Source: Bacillota bacterium
GTDB taxonomy: Bacteria; Bacillota; Clostridia; Christensenellales; SZUA-584
NCBI GenBank assembly: GCA_023410475.1
Contig: JAEYPS010000006.1
Coordinates: 1-64,000 of the forward strand
DNA length: 64,000 nt
Reading direction: 5' to 3'
Shown one piece after another: positions 1 to 8,392 of this stretch; within the stretch, counting starts at the first letter, position 1; the number at the start of each line of letters is the position of its first letter. The notes beneath the pieces were generated by a model. The model searched no databases and had not been told where the DNA came from. It was given only the letters and a program-made list of their open reading frames with translations. The position numbers and the translations under genes are program-made.

Positions 1-1580
1 ATAATCTGCTGGACAGGTATTTCATAGGCGAGCTGCCACAGAACATATCAGTTGGCAGAGAGCCCGGCTCGGCCGCGCTATCATACTTTGAGACGCCGAC
101 GCCAAAGAAAACAAACGGCGACGGCAAAGAAGGCGTTGCCGCGGATGTGGGGTTCAGCAAAAAGGCGGGAATCTATGAGAATAAGATTGAAGTTGAACTA
201 TTGTCCACAGAAGGAAGCGATATCTATTATACGCTCGAGAAAGGAAATACTCCGGCTCAAAGCTCTGTAAAATATACGGGGGCGATCACTGTCAGCAAGA
301 CGACGGTTATTCGCGCAAAGGCCTATAAAGAGGGTTATATAGCAAGCGGTACGGCTACGTCTACATACTTTATAAACCCGAAGCATACGCTGCCGCTTAT
401 CTCGGTGGTAACGGATCATGATAACCTGTTTGACCCCAATAAGGGCATATTCGTTCTTGGCCCGAACGCGCAGCTGATAGAAAACTCCGCAGACCACTAT
501 CAGACGGCAAACTATCTGCAAAAAGGCAAAGAATCTGAGCGTCCTGCGTCTTTCGAGGTGTTTGACGAAAACGGCGGCAGAGTTTTTCAGCAGAACGTAG
601 GTATTCGAGTGCAGGGAGCCTTCAGCCGCGACAATCAGCAAAAGTCTCTCGCGATAATGGCGCGCAGCCAATACGGGCCAGGTACAATGAATTATAGGTT
701 CTTTCAGAGCCTGCCCTATACGCAGTATTCGTCGCTTGTATTGAGAAACGGCGGGCAGGATCAGTGGTACGCAAAGATCAAGGAGGCCGTAGTTCTGAGC
801 CTTGTGGAAGGCAAGACAAACGTGCTTACACAAGCGTACAAGACATACGTCGTCTATCTTAACGGCGAATACTGGGGCGTATATTTCCTGCAGGAAAAAC
901 GCAACGAAGACTTCGTCGCGCGGCACGAAGGTGTGGGCGACCCTGACAGCATCAACCTTTTGTTCGGCTCTGGGTTAAAATACGTTATAAACGGCACAAA
1001 CGAGGGATATAAAGAGCTATACAGTTATATAACATCGCACGATATGTCAAAGAAGGAAAGCTTCGATTATTTAGCAGAGCGTTTTGATACCGACAGCTTT
1101 ATGGACCTTATGATAAACCAGATATATATGGCAAATTCGGATTACTACAATCTTCAGTTTTACCAGACGCCGGGAGGGAAATGGAAGCAGATATTCTATG
1201 ATTTCTGCTGGGCGTTCAGGGAGCCTGAGCATAAGACGCTGACATACCGCATGGATCCTAAAAACGGCGGCTCTACGATGTTCAACGCTCTTCTGAAATA
1301 CGAGCCGTGGAAGCAGGCGTTTATAGAGCGTTTTGCCTGGGCAATGAAAAACATATACTCAACGGAGAGGATGCTGGAAGTTATTGACGGAATCGCTGCG
1401 TCTGTGGCGCAGGAGATGCCCGCTGAGCGATCAAAATTTACTGATGTTAAGACAAAGGACTGGAACGCTCAGGTGGAGAGGCTGCGCACATTCGCCAAGC
1501 AGCGCCCGGGTGAGATGCGCATGCAGCTTAAAAGCTACTTCAAGCTCTCTGATGAACAGATGCAGCGGCTGTTCGGCTGA
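1..1580 (+). CDS. CotH-kinase family surface/spore coat protein, 5' end outside window
   Basis: The frame is open from the first bases of the window, so this is the C-terminal part of a longer protein; the ATG at 147 is internal. Three parts are visible: an end of a lamin-tail-like region (to about base 100), a chitobiase/beta-hexosaminidase C-terminal type repeat (about 147-380, pattern DIYYTLEKG, SSVKYTGAITVSKTTVIRAKAY), and a CotH domain (about 400-1560) with the typical RVQGAFSRDNQQKS and NGEYWGVYFLQEK segments and an IFYDFCWAF stretch near the C terminus. CotH proteins are atypical protein kinases of spore coat or cell surface proteins. It ends 16 bases before the amidase reading frame opens, suggesting co-transcription. 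Family assignment is firm; the location (coat or surface) is inferred. Confidence 0.85.
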   Translation, partial: NLLDRYFIGELPQNISVGREPGSAALSYFETPTPKKTNGDGKEGVAADVGFSKKAGIYENKIEVELLSTEGSDIYYTLEKGNTPAQSSVKYTGAITVSKTTVIRAKAYKEGYIASGTATSTYFINPKHTLPLISVVTDHDNLFDPNKGIFVLGPNAQLIENSADHYQTANYLQKGKESERPASFEVFDENGGRVFQQNVGIRVQGAFSRDNQQKSLAIMARSQYGPGTMNYRFFQSLPYTQYSSLVLRNGGQDQWYAKIKEAVVLSLVEGKTNVLTQAYKTYVVYLNGEYWGVYFLQEKRNEDFVARHEGVGDPDSINLLFGSGLKYVINGTNEGYKELYSYITSHDMSKKESFDYLAERFDTDSFMDLMINQIYMANSDYYNLQFYQTPGGKWKQIFYDFCWAFREPEHKTLTYRMDPKNGGSTMFNALLKYEPWKQAFIERFAWAMKNIYSTERMLEVIDGIAASVAQEMPAERSKFTDVKTKDWNAQVERLRTFAKQRPGEMRMQLKSYFKLSDEQMQRLFG

Positions 1581-1632
1581 CAAACAAAAATAATGGATGA
1601 AATGCACCTTAAAGCAATATGGTGTGGTGAGA

Positions 1633-2448
1633 ATGCGGGTGAATATGAACAACGAAAGAGACAACAGGAACACAAACAGCAAAGAGGAACCGAAACGCAA
1701 ATACAGGCTTAACAAGAAAAAATTCGCTATTGCGATGTCTGTGCTGTGCTTTGCGGCAGCCGCGCTGATGGTCGCCATTTACTATCTTATGAGCGCCGAG
1801 GAAAGGGAGGCTGTTGCTGCGCTGAATCCTCCTCAGCAGACGCCGGGCTCGCAAGCTACGGCTGAAATATCAAAAAGTATCTACGGCAGGCTTATAGTCG
1901 TAGACGCGGGGCACGGGGGATTTGACCCGGGAGCCACGGGCGTAAGCGGCACCCGAGAGGATGAGCTTAATCTCAAAGTGGCGTTTTTGCTTAAAGCAGA
2001 GCTGGAGTCGATGGGCGCCGAAGTAATAATGACGAGAAGCGATGAAAACGCGCTTGCCGAAACAAAAGATGCCGACATGGCAAAGAGGCGCGAGATAATA
2101 ACGCAGAGCGGCTCGGATATAGTTGTAAGCGTTCATATGAACTCGTTTCCTGATGACCCTGAGGTGTCCGGCCCGCTCGTGCTGTTTATGAAAGGCTCGG
2201 CGAACGGGAAGAAGCTCGCTCAAGCGATCATAGACAGTATGAACGCCGAGCTTGAGCCTGATAAAAAAGGCAGATCGCGCTCGGAGAGCAATCTTTTTAT
2301 ACTCAAAAGCGGCAATCAGCCTTGCGTTATTGTGGAATGCGGCTATATAAGCAACGCCAAAGAGGAAGAGAAACTCGTTACCGATGACTACCAGCGCAAA
2401 GTAGTAAAAGCGATATGCAGCGGCGTTGCTGTGTATTTCAACGGCTGA
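1633..2448 (+). CDS. N-acetylmuramoyl-L-alanine amidase (Amidase_3, CwlD-like)
   Basis: A zinc amidase that cleaves the bond between MurNAc and L-alanine in peptidoglycan. The N terminus has a basic cytoplasmic stretch and one membrane anchor (AIAMSVLCFAAAALMVAIYY), then the catalytic domain: VVDAGHGGFDPGA (first Zn His), RxxELNLKVAFLLK (Glu), SVHMNS (second His) and VIVECGYISN (catalytic Glu). The length of about 270 residues matches membrane-anchored CwlD-type enzymes that shape spore cortex. The start is uncertain: ATGs at 1597, 1633 and 1645 are all in frame and none has a clear Shine-Dalgarno; 1633 was chosen because of the GGTGAG just before it. It follows the CotH gene on the same strand. 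Confidence 0.88.
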   Translation: MRVNMNNERDNRNTNSKEEPKRKYRLNKKKFAIAMSVLCFAAAALMVAIYYLMSAEEREAVAALNPPQQTPGSQATAEISKSIYGRLIVVDAGHGGFDPGATGVSGTREDELNLKVAFLLKAELESMGAEVIMTRSDENALAETKDADMAKRREIITQSGSDIVVSVHMNSFPDDPEVSGPLVLFMKGSANGKKLAQAIIDSMNAELEPDKKGRSRSESNLFILKSGNQPCVIVECGYISNAKEEEKLVTDDYQRKVVKAICSGVAVYFNG

Positions 2449-2461
2449 TCATAAATACGCG

Positions 2462-3319
2462 TTACTTACTTGTCAGCGTCAGCGATACGATATCGGGAGG
2501 GTTGAACATCCTTAACGGGAATATGCTGTTTCCCAAACCTCTGCTGACCACCATAGCCGTTTTGCCGGCATAATATATTCCGCTCGTATAGCGCGGGAAT
2601 ACGCCTTGCCCGGGCGCAAAGAGACCTCCGATAAACGGCAGCCTTACCTGACCGCCGTGGGCGTGCCCCGAAAGCACGAGATCGACGCCGCACTCGGAAT
2701 AAATATCAATAAATTCCGGCCTGTGCGTCAGCAGTATCGAGAAACATGAATCGCCGATCGTCAGATCTTTAAGTGTATTTCTTATACTGCTAAGAGCCTT
2801 CGGCGCTTCTAATTTTGTGACGAACCCGAAAGAGCAGGCGTCAGAAAGCCCTATAAGCTTAATCAAGCTTCCTTTATGATTAAGCGTTACCAATCTGTTT
2901 TCGAGAATACAAACACCGGCGCTTATAAGCCGCGTTTTAAATTCATCATACCTGCCTGATAACTCCTCGTGGTTCCCCGTAACGAAGCAGACGGGGGCTA
3001 TCATGACCGCCTGATCGTAAAACTCCATGGCTGCCTTAATATCCGTCCTGCGCCGGTCTATGGAGTCGCCTGTGACGACGATTATGTCGGGACGCTGCTC
3101 CCAAACAGCAAGAACAAGCTTTGACTGGCTTGCGCCGAAGCGATGATTATGTAGGTCTGAGATATGGACTATCTTAAAACCGTCAAGGCCGGTTTCTATT
3201 TTCGGGTTTGAATATTCTATTTTTGTTACAGTCAGAGAATTATTGCCTATGGAAAGATAGGCGCGGCGGTGATTATGATTTCGGTCATTTAATGTTACGT
3301 TTGATCTCATATTTACCAT
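2462..3319 (-). CDS. Calcineurin-like metallophosphoesterase (YkuE-like)
   Basis: The binuclear metallophosphoesterase signature is complete: VHISDLHNHRFG (D-x-H), VVTGDSIDRR (GD), FVTGNHEE (GNH), LLTHRP (H) and VLSGHAHGGQVRLP (GHxH). The family hydrolyses phosphoester bonds; the YkuE-like subgroup is membrane- or wall-associated and acts on lipid A-like or undefined substrates. It converges with the amidase gene, leaving only 13 bases between the stops. The start is unclear: a TTG at 3352 and ATGs at 3319 and 3310 are in frame without a good ribosome binding site. No obvious signal peptide is seen with the chosen start, which is unusual for the YkuE branch. Confidence 0.85.
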   Translation of the reverse strand: MVNMRSNVTLNDRNHNHRRAYLSIGNNSLTVTKIEYSNPKIETGLDGFKIVHISDLHNHRFGASQSKLVLAVWEQRPDIIVVTGDSIDRRRTDIKAAMEFYDQAVMIAPVCFVTGNHEELSGRYDEFKTRLISAGVCILENRLVTLNHKGSLIKLIGLSDACSFGFVTKLEAPKALSSIRNTLKDLTIGDSCFSILLTHRPEFIDIYSECGVDLVLSGHAHGGQVRLPFIGGLFAPGQGVFPRYTSGIYYAGKTAMVVSRGLGNSIFPLRMFNPPDIVSLTLTSK

Positions 3320-3464
3320 ATTACGGCGGTGAAAAAGAAAATGCAAGATCAAATAAGGTAAGTCAAATATTCGCAGCAGCCATATATTATCTTGAATTAT
3401 AGATAATATATGTTATTATAAATATAGATAGCATATATTGTTAATTTATTATGGAGGAATAATA

Positions 3465-3632
3465 ATGCCTGTAACAATAGAAGCCGCAAAAATCCCGCTG
3501 TATCCCTTTTATCAGAATAATATATTTTTTGAGATATTGGCGTATATTGTTGGGGTTACTATAATATTTGCCTGTGCCTACTTGATCGTGTTTTTTGTAA
3601 AAAGGCTAATAAAGCTATTAAAAAGCAACTAG
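3465..3632 (+). CDS. Small single-pass membrane protein, unknown
   Basis: This 55-residue reading frame has a good GGAGG at 3453-3457, seven bases before the ATG; the longer frame from 3438 would include that site and is less likely. The protein has a short N-terminal segment (MPVTIEAAKIPLYPF), one hydrophobic helix (ILAYIVGVTIIFACAYLIVFF) and a basic tail (KRLIKLLKSN), so it should sit in the membrane with a positive cytoplasmic end. No family was recognised. It stands alone between two divergent or unrelated genes, and its upstream region is AT-rich. Confidence 0.6.
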   Translation: MPVTIEAAKIPLYPFYQNNIFFEILAYIVGVTIIFACAYLIVFFVKRLIKLLKSN

Positions 3633-3870
3633 TATCGGTTATCACATTGCGCTTATTAATTCTTCAGATATTTATGTCATTGCTTAAAATACGAAGAAAA
3701 GATTGTAGAATTTAATGAGTAACAGTACTATAAAAACGGCACTATCATTTACTGAATGACGGCAGAGTTTGAGTATCCTGTTTGAGTAACACTCTAATCC
3801 TTAAATGTTTTTTATATACTATATCTTCATATTGACGCGTTAATCAGTCTGATTTCAGTAAGAAAGATTA

Positions 3871-3879
3871 TGATATAAT
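3871..3879 (+). promoter_or_regulatory. Extended -10 promoter element of the alpha/beta hydrolase gene
   Basis: TG-A-TATAAT is a perfect extended -10 element about 110 bases before the hydrolase ATG. No convincing -35 box lies 17 bases upstream, as is common for extended -10 promoters. The rest of the 357-base gap 3633-3989 shows nothing else recognisable, apart from an ACCCCAAAG...TTTTGGGG hairpin near 3902-3931 inside the untranslated leader. Confidence 0.5.
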
Positions 3880-3989
3880 ATTAATTATTATCTTGATACA
3901 CACCCCAAAGAGCCTCACGACATTTTGGGGACCTTGTGTTAATAATACGTATCACTCCAAATGCGCCTGTACAATGAAGAAGGGGAAAT

Positions 3990-5045
3990 ATGAAAATAAT
4001 AAGACTGTTGTTGACGTTATTGATTACTTTGCTGCTGTTGGCTGGAACAGGCATATTACTGTTGGGCATAACATCTTCTGTAAGACCATTCAGGGATGAA
4101 AATGGCAATGAGTTGCCCGGGAGCATTGTGGTTTTGCAGGAGCTGGACATTAACGGAATGAAACAGTGGATTTCAATTCGGGGTAAAGACCGGACAAATC
4201 CGGTCCTGCTTTGGCTTCACGGAGGGCCTGGTTCTGCGCAGATGGCCATGTCCCATTATCTTGATAAGGAGTTGGAGGAGAGTTATGTTGTTGTCCACTG
4301 GGATCAGAGGGGCGCAGGCAAATCAAACCACGAAGGTTTTTCGGCAGATACAATGACGTTTCATCAGATTAAGGATGATGCAGTTTCATTAATAGACTAT
4401 TTGCAGGAAAGTCTGGAGCAGGAAAAGATATATTTACTTGGGCATTCCTTCGGAACTCATTTGGGCATTGAATTGGTATATGAATACCCGGAAAAATTTT
4501 ATGGCTACATTGCAGTCGGCCAGGTGGTTGACCATGCAAGGGCGGTCGAAGTTGCATGTAAACGTCTGCGTAAAGAGATGGAAAAAAACAATGACCAAAA
4601 AGGCATTGAGGAATTAACCAATATTAAGAGCCCTGCATTTTATCACAGTGATTATAGAGAATTTATTAAACTGTCAGTTCCCTATGGAGGTCATTATGAT
4701 AAAAGCATGCTGGAGTTGGCCTTTATAGCATTTCAGGCTCCGGAATATACGTGTGTCGACTATCTTCGCCTTCTTGACGGCATGAACAGAGGAGGTGCGC
4801 CGCTTCATAAGGGCGGAGTCATGGCACAATACAATTATATACATTCTGTTCCTGAAATCAAAGTTCCCGTATACTTTTTCATTGGCCGCAACGATTACAA
4901 CACGCCTTTTGTGCTCGTTGAAGAGTATAATAATACTATAATAGCACCTAAAAAAGAACTGATTATTTTCGAGGATTCAGCGCATACACCGTTTTTTTCT
5001 GAAACTGAAAAGTTCAATAATGAATTAAAGAAAATCTTAAATTGA
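3990..5045 (+). CDS. Membrane-anchored alpha/beta hydrolase (proline iminopeptidase-like)
   Basis: The N terminus is one hydrophobic segment (LLLTLLITLLLLAGTGILLLG), followed by an alpha/beta hydrolase fold: LLWLHGGPGSA (oxyanion HGGP), VVHWDQRGAGKS, and the nucleophile elbow LLGHSFGTHLG (Ser in GHSFG). The catalytic Asp and His are likely in FIGRNDYNTP and DSAHTPFF. HGGPG and DQRGAGKS are hallmarks of the prolyl iminopeptidase branch, but the membrane anchor and divergence leave the substrate open. The start has GGGGAAAT seven bases upstream. It is the last clearly chromosomal gene before the ICE. Confidence 0.85.
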   Translation: MKIIRLLLTLLITLLLLAGTGILLLGITSSVRPFRDENGNELPGSIVVLQELDINGMKQWISIRGKDRTNPVLLWLHGGPGSAQMAMSHYLDKELEESYVVVHWDQRGAGKSNHEGFSADTMTFHQIKDDAVSLIDYLQESLEQEKIYLLGHSFGTHLGIELVYEYPEKFYGYIAVGQVVDHARAVEVACKRLRKEMEKNNDQKGIEELTNIKSPAFYHSDYREFIKLSVPYGGHYDKSMLELAFIAFQAPEYTCVDYLRLLDGMNRGGAPLHKGGVMAQYNYIHSVPEIKVPVYFFIGRNDYNTPFVLVEEYNNTIIAPKKELIIFEDSAHTPFFSETEKFNNELKKILN

Positions 5046-5182
5046 TTTGTACCACTGTAATTCAGAGCAAACTACAAGAGTTTAACTATTCAGACAAAAT
5101 TGAGGATAACAAATAGAACGATAAACGCTTTGCAGATTAAGCAACCTATTGCTGGTGCGAGTGGTGATACAGCATTTACGAG

Positions 5183-5207
5183 AAAAGCCCCATTTCATCG
5201 GGGTTTT
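5183..5207 (+). terminator. Probable terminator after the hydrolase gene
   Basis: CCCC/GGGG stem flanked by AAAA and TTTT (one bulged G), with the U-rich strand on the right. The surrounding gap 5046-5316 holds no gene; it probably contains the left end of the ICE, but without the other end no direct repeat can be defined. Confidence 0.5.
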
Positions 5208-5262
5208 GGCGATCAAAGAGCAGTGTTTATCTCTAAAATTTGAATAATATCAAGGCGTTTTT

Positions 5263-5293
5263 AAGGACGTTCCGAAAGCGGAGCGTCCTTTTA
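5263..5293 (+). promoter_or_regulatory. Hairpin in the parA leader
   Basis: AAGGACG and CGTCCTT pair around an inner TCCG-AAAG-CGGA hairpin, followed by TTTTA. It sits just before the parA ribosome binding site. A similar hairpin with compensating base changes (AAAGGCG/CGCCTTT, same GTTCxGAAAG core) precedes rep at 7031. It could be a terminator or attenuator that limits read-through into the maintenance genes. Confidence 0.5.
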
Positions 5294-5316
5294 CTATCTC
5301 AGGAGGTGAAGGTTAT

Positions 5317-6135
5317 ATGAGCCATATATTGACAATTTCAAACCAAAAAGGCGGTGTAACCAAAACGACGACCGCCGCTAATCTTGGCATCGGGCTGGCC
5401 CAAAACGGGAAAAAGGTGCTACTTTTGGATAACGATCCGCAGGGCAGTCTCTCCATCAGTCTCGGATATCCCCGACCGGATGATCTGCAGGTCACACTGG
5501 CGACCGTCATGGGCAAGGTCATGTCCGAGCTTCCCATATTACCACAGGAAGGAATCCTGCACCACGCGGAGGGCGTTGACCTCATGCCCGCCAATATCGA
5601 GCTTTCCGGCATCGAGGTGTCGCTGGTCAACGCCATGAGCCGCGAGACTATCCTCAAACAGTATCTCGAAAGCGTTAAGCGGCAATACGATTACGTGATT
5701 GTGGATTGCCCACCCAGCCTGGGTATGCTCACCATCAACGCACTGGCTGCTGCCGATAGCGTACTCATTCCGGTACAGGCGCAGTATCTACCGGCAAAGG
5801 GCCTTGAACAGCTCTTGCAGACGATCAGCAAAGTGCGCAGACAGATTAATTCTAAGCTCAAAATCGACGGCATCCTGCTGACTATGGTGGACAATCGCAC
5901 GAACTATGCTAAAGATATGGCCGCCTTGCTCAGGGAAACCTACAGCGGCAAAATTAAGGTGTTTGATACAGACATCCCGCATTCCGTCCGGGCGGCTGAA
6001 ATCAGCGCCGAAGGCAAAAGCATCTATGCGCACGACCCAAATGGAAAGGTGGCCGAAGCGTACCGAGAACTGACGAAGGAGGTATTGAAGATTGAAAAGC
6101 AGCGCCAAAAATGTAAAGCTGACCTCTGTCGATGA
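5317..6135 (+). CDS. parA: ParA-family partition ATPase
   Basis: A MinD/ParA-type ATPase of 272 residues with the deviant Walker A QKGGVTKTT (residues 10-18, Thr at the usual third Gly, common in Firmicute mobile elements), a DNDPQG switch segment, and a Walker B-like VIVDCPPSLGML around residue 130. ParA proteins move or anchor ParB-DNA complexes on the nucleoid. The ATG is preceded by AGGAGGTGAAGG. It overlaps the next gene by 44 bases, so the two are translationally linked. As the first ICE gene it likely maintains the excised circular form of the element. Confidence 0.93.
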   Translation: MSHILTISNQKGGVTKTTTAANLGIGLAQNGKKVLLLDNDPQGSLSISLGYPRPDDLQVTLATVMGKVMSELPILPQEGILHHAEGVDLMPANIELSGIEVSLVNAMSRETILKQYLESVKRQYDYVIVDCPPSLGMLTINALAAADSVLIPVQAQYLPAKGLEQLLQTISKVRRQINSKLKIDGILLTMVDNRTNYAKDMAALLRETYSGKIKVFDTDIPHSVRAAEISAEGKSIYAHDPNGKVAEAYRELTKEVLKIEKQRQKCKADLCR

Positions 6136-7018
6136 GCTTTTCACCACGGAGGAATTGCGCGCGGACGCACAGCGGGAAAAAGTCATGGAGCTTCCGCTTT
6201 CGGAGTTGTTCCCTTTCAGAAACCACCCGTTCAAGGTACTGGACGACGCGGCCATGCAGGATACCGCCGAGAGCATCAAAGAGCATGGCGTTCTTGTTCC
6301 GGCCATCGCCCGTCCCCGCGAGGACAGCGGATATGAGCTGATCTCCGGCCACCGAAGAAAGCGCGGCTGTGAACTAGCGGGGCTTGCCACCATGCCCTGC
6401 ATCGTCCGCGATCTGGACGATGACGCAGCCACGATCATCATGGTGGACAGTAACATTCAACGTGAGAACATTCTGCCGAGCGAACGCGCTTTTGCATATA
6501 AGCTAAAGCTGGATGCCATCAGGCGGCAAGCTGGACGACCTTCAAATAATTCCCGACAACTTGTCGGGAATTTTGAAAGCGCTGAAATTGTAGGCCAAGG
6601 TGCTGGTGAAAGTGGTCGCCAAGTCCAGCGATATATCCGCTTAACCGAGCTTACCCCCGAACTGCTGGACATGGTGGACACGAAGAAAATCGCCTTTAAT
6701 CCCGCCGTGGAGCTGTCGTATCTCAAACCGGAGGAACAAACAAACCTGCTTGAAGCGATGGACAGCGAACAGGCCACGCCGTCGCTTTCTCAAGCCCAGC
6801 GGCTCAAAAAATTCAGTCAGGAGGGCACGCTTTCCCTCGACGTGATGCGCGCCATCATGTCGGAGGAAAAGAAAAGCGAGCTGGACAAGGTGACGCTTAC
6901 AGGCGACAAGCTCAAAAAATACTTTCCCAGGTCGTACACGCCGCAGCAGATGGAGGCCACCATCATCAAACTGTTGGAGGGATGGCACCGAAAAAGGCAG
7001 CGTGAACAGGAACGGTGA
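6092..7018 (+). CDS. parB: ParB-like partition protein
   Basis: It starts at TTG 6092 inside the 3' end of parA, with AAGGAGG upstream. The N-terminal ParB/Srx nuclease-like domain shows LSELFPFRNHPFKV, SIKEHGVLVPAIARP, ELISGHRRKRGCE (GHRR CTP/DNA-contact box) and SNIQRENILPSERAFAYK, followed by a helix-turn-helix region (about 140-200) and a C-terminal region. It binds a centromere-like site and works with ParA. A 25-bp palindrome lies inside its own coding sequence (6548-6572, listed separately) and is a candidate binding site. Length of 308 residues is normal. Confidence 0.9.
   Translation: MKSSAKNVKLTSVDELFTTEELRADAQREKVMELPLSELFPFRNHPFKVLDDAAMQDTAESIKEHGVLVPAIARPREDSGYELISGHRRKRGCELAGLATMPCIVRDLDDDAATIIMVDSNIQRENILPSERAFAYKLKLDAIRRQAGRPSNNSRQLVGNFESAEIVGQGAGESGRQVQRYIRLTELTPELLDMVDTKKIAFNPAVELSYLKPEEQTNLLEAMDSEQATPSLSQAQRLKKFSQEGTLSLDVMRAIMSEEKKSELDKVTLTGDKLKKYFPRSYTPQQMEATIIKLLEGWHRKRQREQER
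6548..6572. repeat. 25-bp palindrome inside parB, candidate ParB/parS-like site
   Basis: Arms AATTCCCGACAA and TTGTCGGGAATT are perfect inverted copies around one central C. A copy with 22 of 25 identical bases lies at 59087-59111 in the giant methylase/helicase gene. Here the word is read N-S-R-Q-L-V-G-N; there it is read in another codon phase (I-P-D-E-L-S-G-S). Conservation is therefore at DNA level rather than protein level. Confidence 0.6.
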
Positions 7019-7030
7019 GCGGCGGCACAT

Positions 7031-7060
7031 AAAGGCGTTCTGAAAGGAGCGCCTTTTTAT
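7031..7060 (+). promoter_or_regulatory. Hairpin between parB and rep
   Basis: AAAGGCG/CGCCTTT stem followed by a T run, closely related to the hairpin before parA at 5263 with compensating changes in the stem. It lies 12 bases after the parB stop and 25 before the rep start, so it may terminate or attenuate transcription entering rep. Confidence 0.5.
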
Positions 7061-7085
7061 ATGCCCTTCATCGGAGAGGAGGTGT

Positions 7086-7979
7086 GTGCCTTTGGCTGTA
7101 TTTCGGGTCGAAAAAACAAGGGATTACACAGTTATGGCCAATCATCATTTGAAAAACCGGGCGTTGACCTTAAAGGCGAAGGGCCTCTTATCCCTCATGC
7201 TTTCCCTGCCGGAGGATTGGGACTATACGCTCAAAGGACTGTCCCTTATCAGCGTGGAGAGCATCGACGCTATTCGGCAGGCGGTCAGGGAACTGGAAAG
7301 CGCCGGGTACATTGTTCGTTCCAGAGAACGCAACGAAAAAGGACAGCTCAAAGGCGCGGAATACGTAATCTATGAACAGCCGCATTTATCGGATGAACCG
7401 CCTGTACCGGGGAAGCCTACGTTGGAAAATCCAACATTGGATAATCCAACGCAGGAAAAGCCTGCATTGGATTGCCCTACACAGGGAAATCCAATGCAAT
7501 TAAATACTAATAGATCAAACACTTATTCATCCAATACCCAAAAATCAAATACGGATTCATCAACAATCCATCCATCAATCAATCCTAGACCGGAGGGCGC
7601 GGAGCGGGAAACCGGGATGGATGCGATGGATGCGTACAGGAGGCTCATTTATCAAAACATTGAGTACGATTGCCTCATCCAGCAGTACGGGCGGGAGCGC
7701 ATGGATGAAATCGTGGAGCTTATGCTCGAAGCGGTTTGCCTGCCGCGGTCACATATCCGTATCGGCGGCGAGGACATTCCTGCCGAGGTGGTCAAAAGCC
7801 GTTTGCTCAAGCTGAACAGCACGCATATCCAGTACGTCTTTGATTGCATTGACAAGAACACCACCAGGGTGCGCAACATCAGGGGGTATCTGCTGACCAC
7901 CCTGTATAACGCGCCAACCACCATCGACCATTACTACCGCGCCGAGGTGAACCACGACATGTACGGCGGCCCGTATTAA
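7086..7979 (+). CDS. Replication initiator-like protein (RepA_N/DUF6017 type)
   Basis: It starts at GTG 7086, directly after AGGAGG at 7077-7082. The N-terminal winged helix-turn-helix (FRVEKTRDYTVM, LSLKAKGLLS-like ALTLKAKGLLSLMLSLPEDWDYTLKGL, SIDAIRQAVRELESAGYIVR) is the replication initiator domain of Firmicute plasmids and ICEs. A low-complexity linker follows (residues about 108-175) with degenerate five-residue repeats of the type ENPTL/DNPTQ and a Ser/Asn-rich stretch. The C-terminal domain (about 180-297, ending DHYYRAEVNHD) is DUF6017-like. In ICEs such proteins support autonomous replication of the excised circle. Confidence 0.85.
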   Translation: MPLAVFRVEKTRDYTVMANHHLKNRALTLKAKGLLSLMLSLPEDWDYTLKGLSLISVESIDAIRQAVRELESAGYIVRSRERNEKGQLKGAEYVIYEQPHLSDEPPVPGKPTLENPTLDNPTQEKPALDCPTQGNPMQLNTNRSNTYSSNTQKSNTDSSTIHPSINPRPEGAERETGMDAMDAYRRLIYQNIEYDCLIQQYGRERMDEIVELMLEAVCLPRSHIRIGGEDIPAEVVKSRLLKLNSTHIQYVFDCIDKNTTRVRNIRGYLLTTLYNAPTTIDHYYRAEVNHDMYGGPY

Positions 7980-8020
7980 CGCGCCGTCCATTTTTATGCC
8001 AACGAAAGGAGATTTTCCAA

Positions 8021-8368
8021 ATGAAACGACCCCTTGCCTATATCACGGCCCCGTGGGGCGCAAACGAGATCGAGAACACGGAGAACGCCGCCGGGTTTTG
8101 CCGTGCGGTGTACGACGCAGGTTTTTCGCCCATCTGCCCGCTGCTGTTCCTGCCGCTGTACCTGAACGACGAAATCCCGCAGGAGCACAAGGACGGCATC
8201 GACATGGGCCGCGACCTGCTGCGCCGCGCACATGTGCTGGTAGTCTGCGGCCACGGTGTGGACGAACAGGTGAAAAACGATATCGCCGTCGCCCAGCGCC
8301 TGAACATCACGGCTACCACGCTGGACGGCATCCTCACGGTCAAAAAACAGGGCCGGAAGAATCAGTAA
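8021..8368 (+). CDS. DUF4406/DUF7768-like protein (deoxyribosyltransferase fold)
   Basis: A 115-residue protein that begins AYITAPWGANEIEN and contains CRAVYDAGFSPICPLLFLPLYLND, HKDGIDMGRDLLRRAHVLVVCG and DIAVAQRLNI. This pattern is that of small nucleoside 2-deoxyribosyltransferase-like domains (DUF4406/DUF7768) often found on ICEs and phages. The enzymatic role on ICEs is unknown. It has AAAGGAG upstream of the ATG and lies between rep and the pilus genes. Confidence 0.75.
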   Translation: MKRPLAYITAPWGANEIENTENAAGFCRAVYDAGFSPICPLLFLPLYLNDEIPQEHKDGIDMGRDLLRRAHVLVVCGHGVDEQVKNDIAVAQRLNITATTLDGILTVKKQGRKNQ

Positions 8369-8392
8369 TTTTTGAAGGAGGAAATCAAAAAC

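Noticed and set aside
198..926. Long minus-strand frame opposite the CotH gene
   Set aside because: Shadow of the real coding strand: Cys/Arg/His-rich product without domains, no ribosome binding site; the plus strand shows clear CotH motifs.
7411..7500. Short tandem repeats resembling iterons inside rep
   Set aside because: The repeats follow the codon phase and encode five-residue Pro/Asn/Thr units; they are explained as a protein linker, with spacing too irregular for iterons.
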